Of a DNA stretch of 64,000 nt, positions 1-8,846 are shown piece by piece. Numbering within the stretch: the stretch's first letter is position 1; every line of letters begins with the position of its first letter. The notes under the pieces are model-generated. The model saw only the letters and a program-made list of their open reading frames with translations. It was not told the DNA's origin and searched no databases. The stretch is from Streptomyces phaeofaciens (GTDB lineage: Bacteria > Actinomycetota > Actinomycetes > Streptomycetales > Streptomycetaceae), in contig NZ_BMSA01000009.1 of NCBI RefSeq assembly GCF_014648915.1, positions 1-64,000 of the forward strand. The letters run 5' to 3'. A program made the translations under genes and the position numbers.

Positions 1-3000
1 GAGGTGACGGCTGCCCTGGTCGACGGGGTGTCGATCGCTGCCGTCAACGGCCCTTCGGCCACGGTGATTTCGGGTGACGAGGACGCGGTCCTCGCGGTCG
101 CGGCCGCCTTCGAGGGCCGTAAGACCAAGCGGCTCACGGTCTCGCACGCCTTCCACTCCCACCGCATGGAGCCGATGCTCGCGGAGTTCCGCGAGGTGGC
201 CGAGAGCCTGTCGTACGAGTCCCCGCGCATCCCGGTCGTGTCCAACCTGACGGGCGAGTTGGCGACGGCCGACGAGCTGTGCGATCCGGAGTACTGGGTC
301 CGCCATGTCCGCGAGGCCGTCCGCTTCGCCGACGGGGTGCGGACGCTGCTGGGCCAAGGCGTGACCACGTTCGTCGAACTCGGTCCGGACGGTGTCCTGT
401 CCGCCATGGGTCAGGACACCGCCGCCGAGACCGACGCGGTGTTCGTGCCGGTGTTGCGCGGTGACCGCGCCGAGGGCCTGACGTCGGCCTCGGCCGTCGC
501 GGCGGTCCATGTGCGGGGTGTCCCGGTCGACTGGGCGGCGCTCTTCGCGGGTCGTGGCGCGCGGCAGGTGGAACTGCCGACGTACGCCTTCCAGCACGAG
601 CGGTACTGGCTGGTCGGTGGGCGGTCCGCCGGGGACGCGGAGCCGGGTGTGCCGGGCGCGGCCGGGCACCCCCTGCTGGACGCGGTCGTCGAACTGCCCC
701 ACACCGGTGGTCTGTTGCTCGTCGGCCGACTGTCGCTGGACACGCATCCGTGGCTCGCCGACCACACCGTCCTGGGCGCGGTTCCGCTGCCGGGCACCGC
801 GCTGGTGGACCTGGCCTTCTGGGCGGGGGACCAGGTCGGCTGCGGCCGGATCGCCGAGCTGACCTTCGAGAACCCGCTGATCGTGCCCGAACGGGGCGCC
901 GTACAGATCCAGTTGGCGGTCGGTGACGTCGACGAGGCGGGGCGGCGGACCCTGACCGTGTACTCCCGGCCGGGGGACGACCCCTCCGACGCCCGGACGT
1001 GGACGCGGCACGCCGAAGGCGTCCTGAGCCCGGACGACGGCCCGACCGGGCCCGATGCACCGGCCTGGCCGCCGGCCGACGCCGAACCCGTGCCGGTCGA
1101 GGGGCTGTACGAGAGCCTGGCGGGCCTGGGGCTGGCCTACGGGCCGGTCTTCCAGGGGCTGCGGGCCGTATGGCGACGCGACGGGGAACTGTTCGCCGAG
1201 GTCGCCCTGCCGGAGGACATGGCCGACGAGGCCGGCCGGTACGGTCTGCACCCGGCGCTGCTGGACTCGGCGCTGCACGCGGTCGGACTGGGCGACCTGA
1301 TCGACGACACCGGTCGGGCGCGCCTGCCGTTCTCCTGGTCCGGGGTGACCCTGCACGCGACGGGCGCCACCGCACTGCGGGCACGCCTGTCCCGCGCCGG
1401 AACGGACGCGCTGGCGCTGACGCTCACCGACGCCTCCGGCCTGACCGTCGCCACGGTAGACGCGCTGACCGTACGACCGGTGGACGCCGAGCGGTTCGAC
1501 GCCGCGCGCCCCGGGCACCAGGGGGCGCTGTTCCGGGTCGAGTGGCCCACCCTGCCGGACACCGCCGAGCCTGCCGAAGCCTCGCGGTCGTGGGCGGTGC
1601 TGGGCGACGGCGGCACGGTCCCGACGCATCCGGCCTACGCGGAGTACGGGAGTCCGGCCGAGCTGGCCGCCGCGAGCGGGCCGCTGCCCGACGTCGTCCT
1701 GGCGCCCGTGCCCGTGGCCGCCGGTGAGGACGGCATGCCCGCACGCGCGCACGCGGCGGCCCGGTGGGCGCTGGAGCTGATCCAGGCCTGGCAGGCGGAC
1801 GACCGTTTCGAGCAGGCTCGTCTGGTCGTGGTCACGCGCGGTGCGGTGGCCGTCGAAGTGGGCGAGGACGTCGTCGATCCGGCGTCGGCCGCCGTGTGGG
1901 GGCTGGTGCGTTCGGCGCAGTCGGAGCACCCGGAACGGTTCGTGTTGGTCGACCTCGGCACGGACGAAGACGACAGCACGGTCTCCCCATCGGTGCTGGC
2001 GTCGGCGCTCGCCTCCGCCGAGCCGCAGCTCGCCGTCCGGGGGGACGCCGTACGCGTGCCCCGGCTGGCCAGGACGACGGCGGTGCCGGAAGCCGGAACC
2101 TGGGACACCGAGGGCACGGTGCTCGTCACCGGCGGCACGGGCGCGCTCGGCGCGGTCGTGGCCCGGCATCTCGTCGCCGAACACGGCGTACGCCACCTGC
2201 TGTTGACCAGCCGTCGGGGCCTCACCGCCCCGGGCGCGGCGGAGTTGCGGGACGAACTGACCGCACTCGGCGCCGAGGTGACCGTGGCCGCGTGCGACGC
2301 GGCGGATCGGGACGCGCTGGCGCGGGTGCTGGCGGACATCCCGGCCGAGCGGCCGCTGCGGGGCGTGGTGCACACGGCCGGCGTGCTCGACGACGGAGTG
2401 CTCGGCGCACTGACCCCGGAACGCCTGGCCGGGGTGCTGCGCCCCAAGGTGGACGGGGCCTGGAACCTGCACGAGCAGACCCGGGACCTCGACCTGTCGG
2501 CGTTCGTGCTGTTCTCGTCCGTGGCCGGCGTGCTGGGCGGCGCCGGCCAGGCGAACTACGCCGCCGCCAACGCCTTCCTTGACGCGCTGGCGGTCCACCG
2601 GCACACGGCCGGGCTGCCCGCCCGTTCGTTGGCCTGGGGCCTGTGGGAGCAGACCGGCGGCATGGCGGGCGCCCTGGACGACACGGACCTGAACCGCTTG
2701 CGGCGCGCCGGGATCACCGCATTGTCCTTCGCCGAGGGCCTGGCCCTGTTCGACGCGACGACCGCCACGGGCGCGGTCGCCGAACCGGTCCTCGTCCCGA
2801 TGCGCCTCGACACCGCCGCACCGGCCGCCGAACCGGCGGCGGCGGTCCCCGCCCCACTGCGCGGCCTGCTGCGCAGGCCCGCCAAGCGCCGCTCGGAAGC
2901 CGGAACGGCCTTCGCCGACCGGCAGTCGCTGAAGGCACGGCTGCTCGCCCTGCCGGCGGCCGATCGCACCCGTACGCTCCTGGAACTCGTTCGGCGCGAG

Positions 3001-3195
3001 GTCGCGACCGTGCTGGGGCATGCGTCCGGCGACCGGATCGAGGCCGGCCGGGCCTTCACCGAGCTGGGCTTCGACTCGCTCACGGCGGTGCAGCTCCGCA
3101 ACCGCCTCACCACGGCCACGGACCTGCGGCTGCCCGCGACCCTGGTCTTCGACCATCCGACCCCGGCCGCCCTGGCCGACCACATACGCACCGGC
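1..3195 (+). other. PKS module A (partial): AT(malonyl)-DH-KR-ACP
   Basis: Only the AT C-terminal part is present. It contains the HAFH specificity motif (malonyl type) near base 150 and the usual LPTYAFQ linker near 574. The DH has the HxxxGxxxxP motif, with catalytic His at 763 and Asp (LLDSALH) at 1264. The KR has an intact TGGTGALG cofactor loop near 2128, the LDDG motif of B-type KRs near 2386 and catalytic Tyr at 2557. The ACP phosphopantetheine Ser is at 3076 (GFDSL). Predicted outcome: trans double bond without an alpha branch. Confidence 0.9.
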
Positions 3196-6100
3196 CTGCT
3201 GGGCGACGACGAGGACGAGCGGGCCGCCACGGCGGCGGCGACCGCGCGCACGGCCGTGGCGGACGAGCCGATCGCCGTCGTCGGCATGGCCTGCCGCTAC
3301 CCCGGCGGCGTCGAGTCGCCCGAGGACCTGTGGCGGCTGGTCGCCACCGGCGGCGACGGCATCGGCGGATTCCCCACCGACCGCGGCTGGGACCTGGAAC
3401 GGCTCTACGACCCGAACCAGGACAGCACGGGCACGTCCTACGCCCGCGACGGCGGATTCCTCTACGACGCGGCGCGGTTCGACCCCGGGTTCTTCGGTGT
3501 CGTACCGCGCGAGGCGCTGGCCATGGACCCGCAGCACCGGCTGCTCCTGGAGACCTCCTGGGAGGCGTTCGAACGCGCCGGCATCGACCCCGGCACGCTG
3601 AAGGGCAGCAGCACCGGAGTCTTCGCCGGGATCATGTACCAGGACTACGCCTCCCAGGTGGGGGACCTTCCCGAGGGCGTGGACGGCTACCTGGGCTCCG
3701 GCACCTCGGGCAGCATCGCCTCCGGCCGGGTCGCCTACACCTTCGGCCTGGAGGGCCCGGCGGTGACGGTGGACACCGCGTGCTCCTCCTCGCTGGTCGC
3801 CCTGCATCTCGCCGCCCAGGCGCTGCGGTCCGGTGAGTGCGAACTGGCGCTGGCGGGCGGGGTCTCCGTGATGTCGACGCCGACGACGTTCGTGGAGTTC
3901 TCCCGGCAGCGCGGCCTCGCGGCCGACGGCCGCTGCAAGGCGTTCTCCGCCGAGGCGGACGGCACCGGACTGGCCGAGGGCGCGGGCATGCTCCTCCTGG
4001 AGCGGCTGTCGGACGCGGAACGCAACGGCCACCCGGTGCTCGCGGTGATCCGTGGCTCGGCCGTCAATCAGGACGGCGCGAGCAACGGCCTCAGCGCCCC
4101 GAACGGTCCCTCGCAGCAGCGGGTGATCCGGCAGGCGCTGGCCAACGCGGGCCTGTCGACGACGGACGTGGACGCGGTGGAGGCGCACGGTACGGGCACC
4201 CGGCTGGGCGACCCGATCGAGGCGCAGGCGCTGCTCGCCACCTACGGGCAGGACCGCCCGGAGGACCGGCCGGTGTGGCTCGGCTCCGTGAAGTCCAACA
4301 TCGGGCACACGCAGGCCGCGGCCGGCGTGGCCGGTGTGATCAAGATGGTGATGGCGATGCGGCACGGTGTGCTGCCGCGCACCCTGCACGTCGACGAGCC
4401 GTCGCGGCAGGTCGACTGGTCGGCGGGTGCGGTGGAGCTGCTGGCGGAGGCACGGGAGTGGCCTTCGGCGGACCGGCCCCGTCGGGCGGCGGTGTCGTCG
4501 TTCGGGATCAGCGGCACCAACGCGCACACCATCATCGAACAGGCCCCGGAACGGACTTCGGCCGATGCGCCGATGACGACGGTGACCTCGCCGGTGGTGC
4601 CGTGGGTGCTGTCCGGACGTACCCCGGAAGCGCTGAGGGCCCAGGCCGAGCGGCTGCGGGCCCATGTGCTGGCCATGCCGGAGCCGGAGCCCGCCGATGT
4701 GGGTCTGTCGCTGGCGACCTCTCGGTCGGCCCTGGAGCAGCGGGCCGCCGTGGTCGCCGCCGACCGGGACGGGTTCCTGGAGGCCTTGGGTGCGCTGGCC
4801 GAGGGGCAGGGGGCGCCGGGTCTGGTCCAGGGTGTGGCCGCCGAGGACGGCCGGGTCGGGTTCCTGTTCACGGGGCAGGGTTCGCAACGTGCCGGTATGG
4901 GGCGGGAGTTGTACGAGTCTTTCCCGGTGTTCGCGGATGCCTTCGACGCGGTGTGTGCGCGGTTCGGGGGTCTGTCGTTGCGGGAGGTGGTGTTCGGGGG
5001 CGGTTCGGCTCTCGATCGGACCGTGTATGCGCAGGCGGGGCTGTTCGCTCTCGAAGTGGCGCTGTTCCGGCTGCTGGAGTCCTGGGGTATCCGCCCGCAG
5101 ATGCTGCTCGGCCATTCCATCGGTGAGTTGGCGGCGGCGCATGTGGCGGGTGTGTGGTCGCTGGACGACGCGTGCCGGCTCGTGGCGGCGCGGGGCCGGT
5201 TGATGCAGGCGTTGCCGGAGGGCGGCGCGATGGTGGCCGTGCAGGCGACCGAGGCCGAGGTGACGGCTGCCCTGGTCGACGGGGTGTCGATCGCTGCCGT
5301 CAACGGCCCTTCTTCCACGGTGATTTCGGGTGACGAGGAGGCGGTCCTCGCGGTCGCGGGCGCCTTCGAGGGCCGTAGGACCAAGCGGCTCTCGGTCTCC
5401 CACGCCTTCCACTCGTCGCGCATGGAGCCGATGCTGGCGGACTTCCGACAGGTTGCGGAGGGCCTGTCGTACGAGTCCCCGCGTATCCCGGTCGTGTCGA
5501 ATCTGACGGGTGAACTCGCCACCGCCGCCGAGCTGTGCGACCCGGAGTACTGGGTCCGCCATGCCCGTGAGGCGGTCCGTTTCGCCGACGGCATGGGCAC
5601 ACTCGTCGCTCAGGGCGTCGGTACGCTGATCGAACTCGGTCCGGACGGTGTTCTGTCCGCCATGAGCCAGGAGTGTCTGCCGGAGGGCGTTCAGGCCCTG
5701 GGCCTTCCGCTCCTGCGTGCCGGTCGCCCGGAGACCGAGACCCTGACCACCGCGATCGCCCACGCCCACACGCAGGGAGTGCCGGTCGCTTGGGCGGAGT
5801 TCTTCGCCGGTCGGGGCGCGCGTCGGGTGGAGCTGCCGACGTACGCCTTCCAGCGGGAGCGGTACTGGCTGGCCCGTGGTCGGGCCGGCGGTGATGTGGA
5901 GGCCGTGGGGCTGGGGGCGGCGGGCCATCCGCTGCTGGGGGCCGCCGTCGAACTGCCCGACACCGGTGGGCTGTTGTTCACCGGGCGGCTGTCGCTGGAC
6001 ACCCACCCCTGGCTCGCCGACCACGCGGTCATGGGCACCGTCCTGCTGCCGGGCACGGCCTTCGTCGAGCTGGCGCTGCGGGCGGCGGACCGCGGCGGAT

Positions 6101-8736
6101 GCGACGAGGTGGCGGAACTGACACTCGAAGCACCGCTGGTCCTGCCCGAACAGGGCGGTGTCCGCTTCCAGTTGCTGGTGAACGGGCCGGACGGGGACGG
6201 GCGGCGCGACTTCAGCGTGCACTCGCGGCCGGAGCGGGCGGCGGACGACGAGGAATGGACCCGCCACGCGTCCGGCGTGCTGGTGGTCGCCGGGGTCGGG
6301 ACGGACGCCCCCTCCGCCGACTGGGCGGTCTGGCCTCCGGCGGGGGCGACACCGCTGCCGGTCGACACCCTCTACGACCGTGCGGCCGGGGCCGGATTCG
6401 CGTACGGGCCGGTGTTCCAGGGACTGCGGGCCGCCTGGCGTCTCGGCGACCAGCTGTTCGCCGAAGTCGCCCTGGCCGGGGACACCCTGGCCGGTACGGA
6501 TCTGTTCGCTCTGCACCCGGCGCTGCTGGACGCCGCCCTGCACACCCTCGGCCTGAGGGAGGAAGCGGCCACCGGGCTGCCGTACGCCTGGTCCGGGGTG
6601 CGGATGCACTCCGCCGGGGCCACCGCCCTGCGGGTGCGGCTGTCGGTCGCGGAGTCGGGCGCGGTGGCGCTGGACGTCGCGGACCGCAGCGGGCTGCCGG
6701 TGGCCACCGTCGAGTCCCTGACCCTGCGCCCGGTGACCGAGGAGCAGCTGAGGGCCGCCCGGGGCGGACACGGGGACGCCCTGTTCCGGCTCGGCTGGGT
6801 CACGGACACGGACACGGCGAGGACGGCATCGGTTTCCCCAGCCGCGACCTGTGCCCTGGTCGGGCCGGACGCCCTCGGGCTGGCCGACGCGCTGCGGGCG
6901 AACGGCGTCCAGGTCACGGCCTGCCCCGACCTGGCGTCGCTCGGCGGCACCGTGCCGGATCTGGTTCTCCTCGATGCCTCGGGACCGCGTCCCGGCGCGC
7001 CCGAGGCCGTCGCCTCGGCCACCGGCGCGGTGCTCGCCTCGGCCCGGCAGTGGCTGGCCGAGGAGCGGCCGGCGGGCGCCCGGCTGGTGGTGGTGACCCG
7101 CGACGCGGTCGCCACCGGAGCCCCGGACGAGCCGTCGCCGGACCTGGCGCAGGCCGCGGTCTGGGGTCTGGTGCGGTCCGCGCAGTCGGAGCATCCCGAC
7201 CGGTTCGTCCTGCTGGACCTCGACGGCCACGACGCGTCCTGGCGGGGGCTGGCCGACCTCGTGGGCGCCGGCCCTCTCGACCCGCAGCTCGCGCTGCGCG
7301 CCGGAACCGTACGGCTGCCGCGTCTGGAGCGGATGACGGGCGGGGACGGCGGAACGCCGGCCTGGGACGCCGAGGGCACGGTGCTGGTCACCGGCGGCAC
7401 CGGCGCGCTCGGCGCGGTCCTCGCCCGGCATCTGGTGGCCGAGTACGGCGTCCGGCAGCTGCTGCTGACCAGCCGCCGGGGCCCGGAAGCGCCGGGCGCG
7501 GTGGAGCTGGTCGCCGAGCTGGAGGCGCTGGGCGCCTCGGTGCGGGTGGCCGCCGTGGACGTCGCCGACCGGGACGCGCTGGCCGGGCTGCTGGCCGGGA
7601 TCCCCGCCGGGCACCCGCTGACCGCCGTCGTGCACACCGCAGGCGTCCTGGACGACGGCATGCTGGCCACCTACGGCCACGACCGGTTGGCCGGGGTACT
7701 GCGGCCCAAGGTGGACGCAGCCTGGCACCTGCACGAGCTGACCCGGGAACTCGACCTGTCGGCGTTCGTGCTGTTCTCCTCCGCCGCCGGGGTGTTCGGC
7801 GGCGCGGGCCAGGCCGCCTACGCCGCGGCCAACTCCTTCCTGGACGCCCTCGCCCGGCACCGGCGCGACCAGGGTCTGACGGCCACCTCGCTGGCCTGGG
7901 GACTGTGGGACCAGGGCGACGCGGGCATGGCCGGCGGTCTGGCCGAGGCCGACGTGGCCCGGATCCGGCGGCTGGGCATGACCCCGCTGTCCGTCCCCGA
8001 GGGCCTGGCGCTGTTCGACGCCGCGCACGCCGCGGACGAACCGGTGCCGGTGCCCGTACGGCTGGATCTGGCGGGCCTGCGGGCCCGGGCCGCCCGCGGG
8101 ACGGCCGTACCGGCGCTGCTGCGCGGGCTGGTGCCCGTGCCGGTCCGCACGGCGGGGCGGCCCGGCGACGGGGAGACGGGGTCGGAGGATTCGGACGGTT
8201 TCGTCCGGCAGCTCGCCGGGCTGCCGCAGAGCGAGCGGGAACGCGCCGTGCTCCAGGTGGTGCGCAGAGAGGCGGCGGCCGTCCTCGGGCACCGCACCGT
8301 CGAGGCGTTCGAGCCGGGGCGCGGCTTCATGGAGGCCGGCTTCGACTCGCTGACCGCCGTCGAACTGCGGACCCGGCTGGCCTCGGTCACCGGACTGCGG
8401 CTGCCCGCCACCTTGCTCTTCGACCATCCGTCCCCGGCCGAACTCGCCCGTCACCTCGGTGCCGAGCTGGCGCCCGCCGTCCCGGCCGGAACCCGGTCGG
8501 TCGCCGAGGAACTCGACCGGCTGGAGGCACGGCTCACCGAGATCGCCGACGACCCGACCGAACGGGTCCGGGCCGTGCTGCGGCTGGAGGCCCTGCTGTC
8601 CAAGCTCGGCACCGGACGCGGCCCGGCGGGCGGCGCCGAGGAGCCGGCCGACGGCCTCGACGTCGTGGACCGGCTCGACTCGGCGACCGACGACGAACTC
8701 TTCGACCTGATCGACAAGGACCTCGGCCTGTCATGA
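1..8736 (+). CDS. Modular type I PKS, gene 1 (5' end outside window): modules A (partial) and B
   Basis: The reading frame is open from base 1, so the start lies upstream. The visible ~2,911 residues begin inside an AT domain. Order: AT C-terminal part - DH - KR - ACP, then KS - AT - DH - KR - ACP, then a C-terminal docking segment (about 8460-8736). That segment has two helical stretches and ends in a SATDDELFDLIDKDLG motif, typical of PKS subunits that hand their chain to a separate next protein. Both modules should add a two-carbon malonyl unit and leave an alkene. The TGA stop at 8734-8736 overlaps a possible ATG at 8733 for gene 2, so translational coupling is likely. Family assignment is certain; substrate calls rest on AT and KR motifs. 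Confidence 0.97.
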   Translation, partial: EVTAALVDGVSIAAVNGPSATVISGDEDAVLAVAAAFEGRKTKRLTVSHAFHSHRMEPMLAEFREVAESLSYESPRIPVVSNLTGELATADELCDPEYWVRHVREAVRFADGVRTLLGQGVTTFVELGPDGVLSAMGQDTAAETDAVFVPVLRGDRAEGLTSASAVAAVHVRGVPVDWAALFAGRGARQVELPTYAFQHERYWLVGGRSAGDAEPGVPGAAGHPLLDAVVELPHTGGLLLVGRLSLDTHPWLADHTVLGAVPLPGTALVDLAFWAGDQVGCGRIAELTFENPLIVPERGAVQIQLAVGDVDEAGRRTLTVYSRPGDDPSDARTWTRHAEGVLSPDDGPTGPDAPAWPPADAEPVPVEGLYESLAGLGLAYGPVFQGLRAVWRRDGELFAEVALPEDMADEAGRYGLHPALLDSALHAVGLGDLIDDTGRARLPFSWSGVTLHATGATALRARLSRAGTDALALTLTDASGLTVATVDALTVRPVDAERFDAARPGHQGALFRVEWPTLPDTAEPAEASRSWAVLGDGGTVPTHPAYAEYGSPAELAAASGPLPDVVLAPVPVAAGEDGMPARAHAAARWALELIQAWQADDRFEQARLVVVTRGAVAVEVGEDVVDPASAAVWGLVRSAQSEHPERFVLVDLGTDEDDSTVSPSVLASALASAEPQLAVRGDAVRVPRLARTTAVPEAGTWDTEGTVLVTGGTGALGAVVARHLVAEHGVRHLLLTSRRGLTAPGAAELRDELTALGAEVTVAACDAADRDALARVLADIPAERPLRGVVHTAGVLDDGVLGALTPERLAGVLRPKVDGAWNLHEQTRDLDLSAFVLFSSVAGVLGGAGQANYAAANAFLDALAVHRHTAGLPARSLAWGLWEQTGGMAGALDDTDLNRLRRAGITALSFAEGLALFDATTATGAVAEPVLVPMRLDTAAPAAEPAAAVPAPLRGLLRRPAKRRSEAGTAFADRQSLKARLLALPAADRTRTLLELVRREVATVLGHASGDRIEAGRAFTELGFDSLTAVQLRNRLTTATDLRLPATLVFDHPTPAALADHIRTGLLGDDEDERAATAAATARTAVADEPIAVVGMACRYPGGVESPEDLWRLVATGGDGIGGFPTDRGWDLERLYDPNQDSTGTSYARDGGFLYDAARFDPGFFGVVPREALAMDPQHRLLLETSWEAFERAGIDPGTLKGSSTGVFAGIMYQDYASQVGDLPEGVDGYLGSGTSGSIASGRVAYTFGLEGPAVTVDTACSSSLVALHLAAQALRSGECELALAGGVSVMSTPTTFVEFSRQRGLAADGRCKAFSAEADGTGLAEGAGMLLLERLSDAERNGHPVLAVIRGSAVNQDGASNGLSAPNGPSQQRVIRQALANAGLSTTDVDAVEAHGTGTRLGDPIEAQALLATYGQDRPEDRPVWLGSVKSNIGHTQAAAGVAGVIKMVMAMRHGVLPRTLHVDEPSRQVDWSAGAVELLAEAREWPSADRPRRAAVSSFGISGTNAHTIIEQAPERTSADAPMTTVTSPVVPWVLSGRTPEALRAQAERLRAHVLAMPEPEPADVGLSLATSRSALEQRAAVVAADRDGFLEALGALAEGQGAPGLVQGVAAEDGRVGFLFTGQGSQRAGMGRELYESFPVFADAFDAVCARFGGLSLREVVFGGGSALDRTVYAQAGLFALEVALFRLLESWGIRPQMLLGHSIGELAAAHVAGVWSLDDACRLVAARGRLMQALPEGGAMVAVQATEAEVTAALVDGVSIAAVNGPSSTVISGDEEAVLAVAGAFEGRRTKRLSVSHAFHSSRMEPMLADFRQVAEGLSYESPRIPVVSNLTGELATAAELCDPEYWVRHAREAVRFADGMGTLVAQGVGTLIELGPDGVLSAMSQECLPEGVQALGLPLLRAGRPETETLTTAIAHAHTQGVPVAWAEFFAGRGARRVELPTYAFQRERYWLARGRAGGDVEAVGLGAAGHPLLGAAVELPDTGGLLFTGRLSLDTHPWLADHAVMGTVLLPGTAFVELALRAADRGGCDEVAELTLEAPLVLPEQGGVRFQLLVNGPDGDGRRDFSVHSRPERAADDEEWTRHASGVLVVAGVGTDAPSADWAVWPPAGATPLPVDTLYDRAAGAGFAYGPVFQGLRAAWRLGDQLFAEVALAGDTLAGTDLFALHPALLDAALHTLGLREEAATGLPYAWSGVRMHSAGATALRVRLSVAESGAVALDVADRSGLPVATVESLTLRPVTEEQLRAARGGHGDALFRLGWVTDTDTARTASVSPAATCALVGPDALGLADALRANGVQVTACPDLASLGGTVPDLVLLDASGPRPGAPEAVASATGAVLASARQWLAEERPAGARLVVVTRDAVATGAPDEPSPDLAQAAVWGLVRSAQSEHPDRFVLLDLDGHDASWRGLADLVGAGPLDPQLALRAGTVRLPRLERMTGGDGGTPAWDAEGTVLVTGGTGALGAVLARHLVAEYGVRQLLLTSRRGPEAPGAVELVAELEALGASVRVAAVDVADRDALAGLLAGIPAGHPLTAVVHTAGVLDDGMLATYGHDRLAGVLRPKVDAAWHLHELTRELDLSAFVLFSSAAGVFGGAGQAAYAAANSFLDALARHRRDQGLTATSLAWGLWDQGDAGMAGGLAEADVARIRRLGMTPLSVPEGLALFDAAHAADEPVPVPVRLDLAGLRARAARGTAVPALLRGLVPVPVRTAGRPGDGETGSEDSDGFVRQLAGLPQSERERAVLQVVRREAAAVLGHRTVEAFEPGRGFMEAGFDSLTAVELRTRLASVTGLRLPATLLFDHPSPAELARHLGAELAPAVPAGTRSVAEELDRLEARLTEIADDPTERVRAVLRLEALLSKLGTGRGPAGGAEEPADGLDVVDRLDSATDDELFDLIDKDLGLS
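3262..8450 (+). other. PKS module B: KS-AT(malonyl)-DH-KR(B)-ACP
   Basis: KS active Cys is at 3781 (DTACSSSL), with His at 4186 (EAHGTGT) and the NIGHTQAAAG His near 4303. AT Ser is at 5116 in GHSIGE, with HAFH at 5401-5412, both malonyl signatures. DH His is at 6022 and Asp at 6529. The KR has TGGTGALG, LDDG and Tyr at 7819. ACP Ser is at 8347. All catalytic residues are present, so an unbranched alkene is predicted. Confidence 0.9.
4580..5690 (+). repeat. Homogenised malonyl-AT block, copy in module B
   Basis: The KS-AT linker and AT are nearly identical at the nucleotide level to 25960-27060 in module F, differing only at scattered bases over about 1.1 kb. The AT cores at 1-420, 30830-31620, 35380-36420 and 46540-47480 are close relatives. 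The block uses more T- and G-ending codons such as ttg and ggt than its surroundings. Confidence 0.8.
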
Positions 8737-8742
8737 GCCGTC

Positions 8743-8811
8743 CGGAGAACGAACCCCGTCCGGTGAGCGAACCCCGCCCCGAGAACGAACCCCGCCCGGT
8801 GAACGAACCCC
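8743..8811 (+). repeat. 18-bp tandem repeat at the gene 1/gene 2 junction
   Basis: Four units with an exact 18-bp period: CGAACCCC recurs at 8750, 8768, 8786 and 8804. Read in the gene 2 frame they encode six-residue repeats (PENEPR, PVSEPR, PENEPR, PVNEPQ). They lie between the ATGA overlap at 8733 and the likelier GTG start at 8847. Confidence 0.85.
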
Positions 8812-8831
8812 AACGCCTTCCGAACGCCACC

Positions 8832-8836
8832 AGGAG
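8832..8836 (+). promoter_or_regulatory. Ribosome binding site deciding the gene 2 start
   Basis: AGGAG lies 10 nt before GTG 8847. This supports that GTG over the ATG at 8733, which has no good upstream ribosome site of its own and could only be reached by coupling. Confidence 0.6.
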
Positions 8837-8846
8837 CGAACGACAC

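Noticed and set aside
6099..8732. Upstream extension of the gene 2 frame inside gene 1
   Set aside because: The frame is open only because of GC bias. It encodes Arg/Gly-rich nonsense; the true start is at the junction (8733 or 8847).
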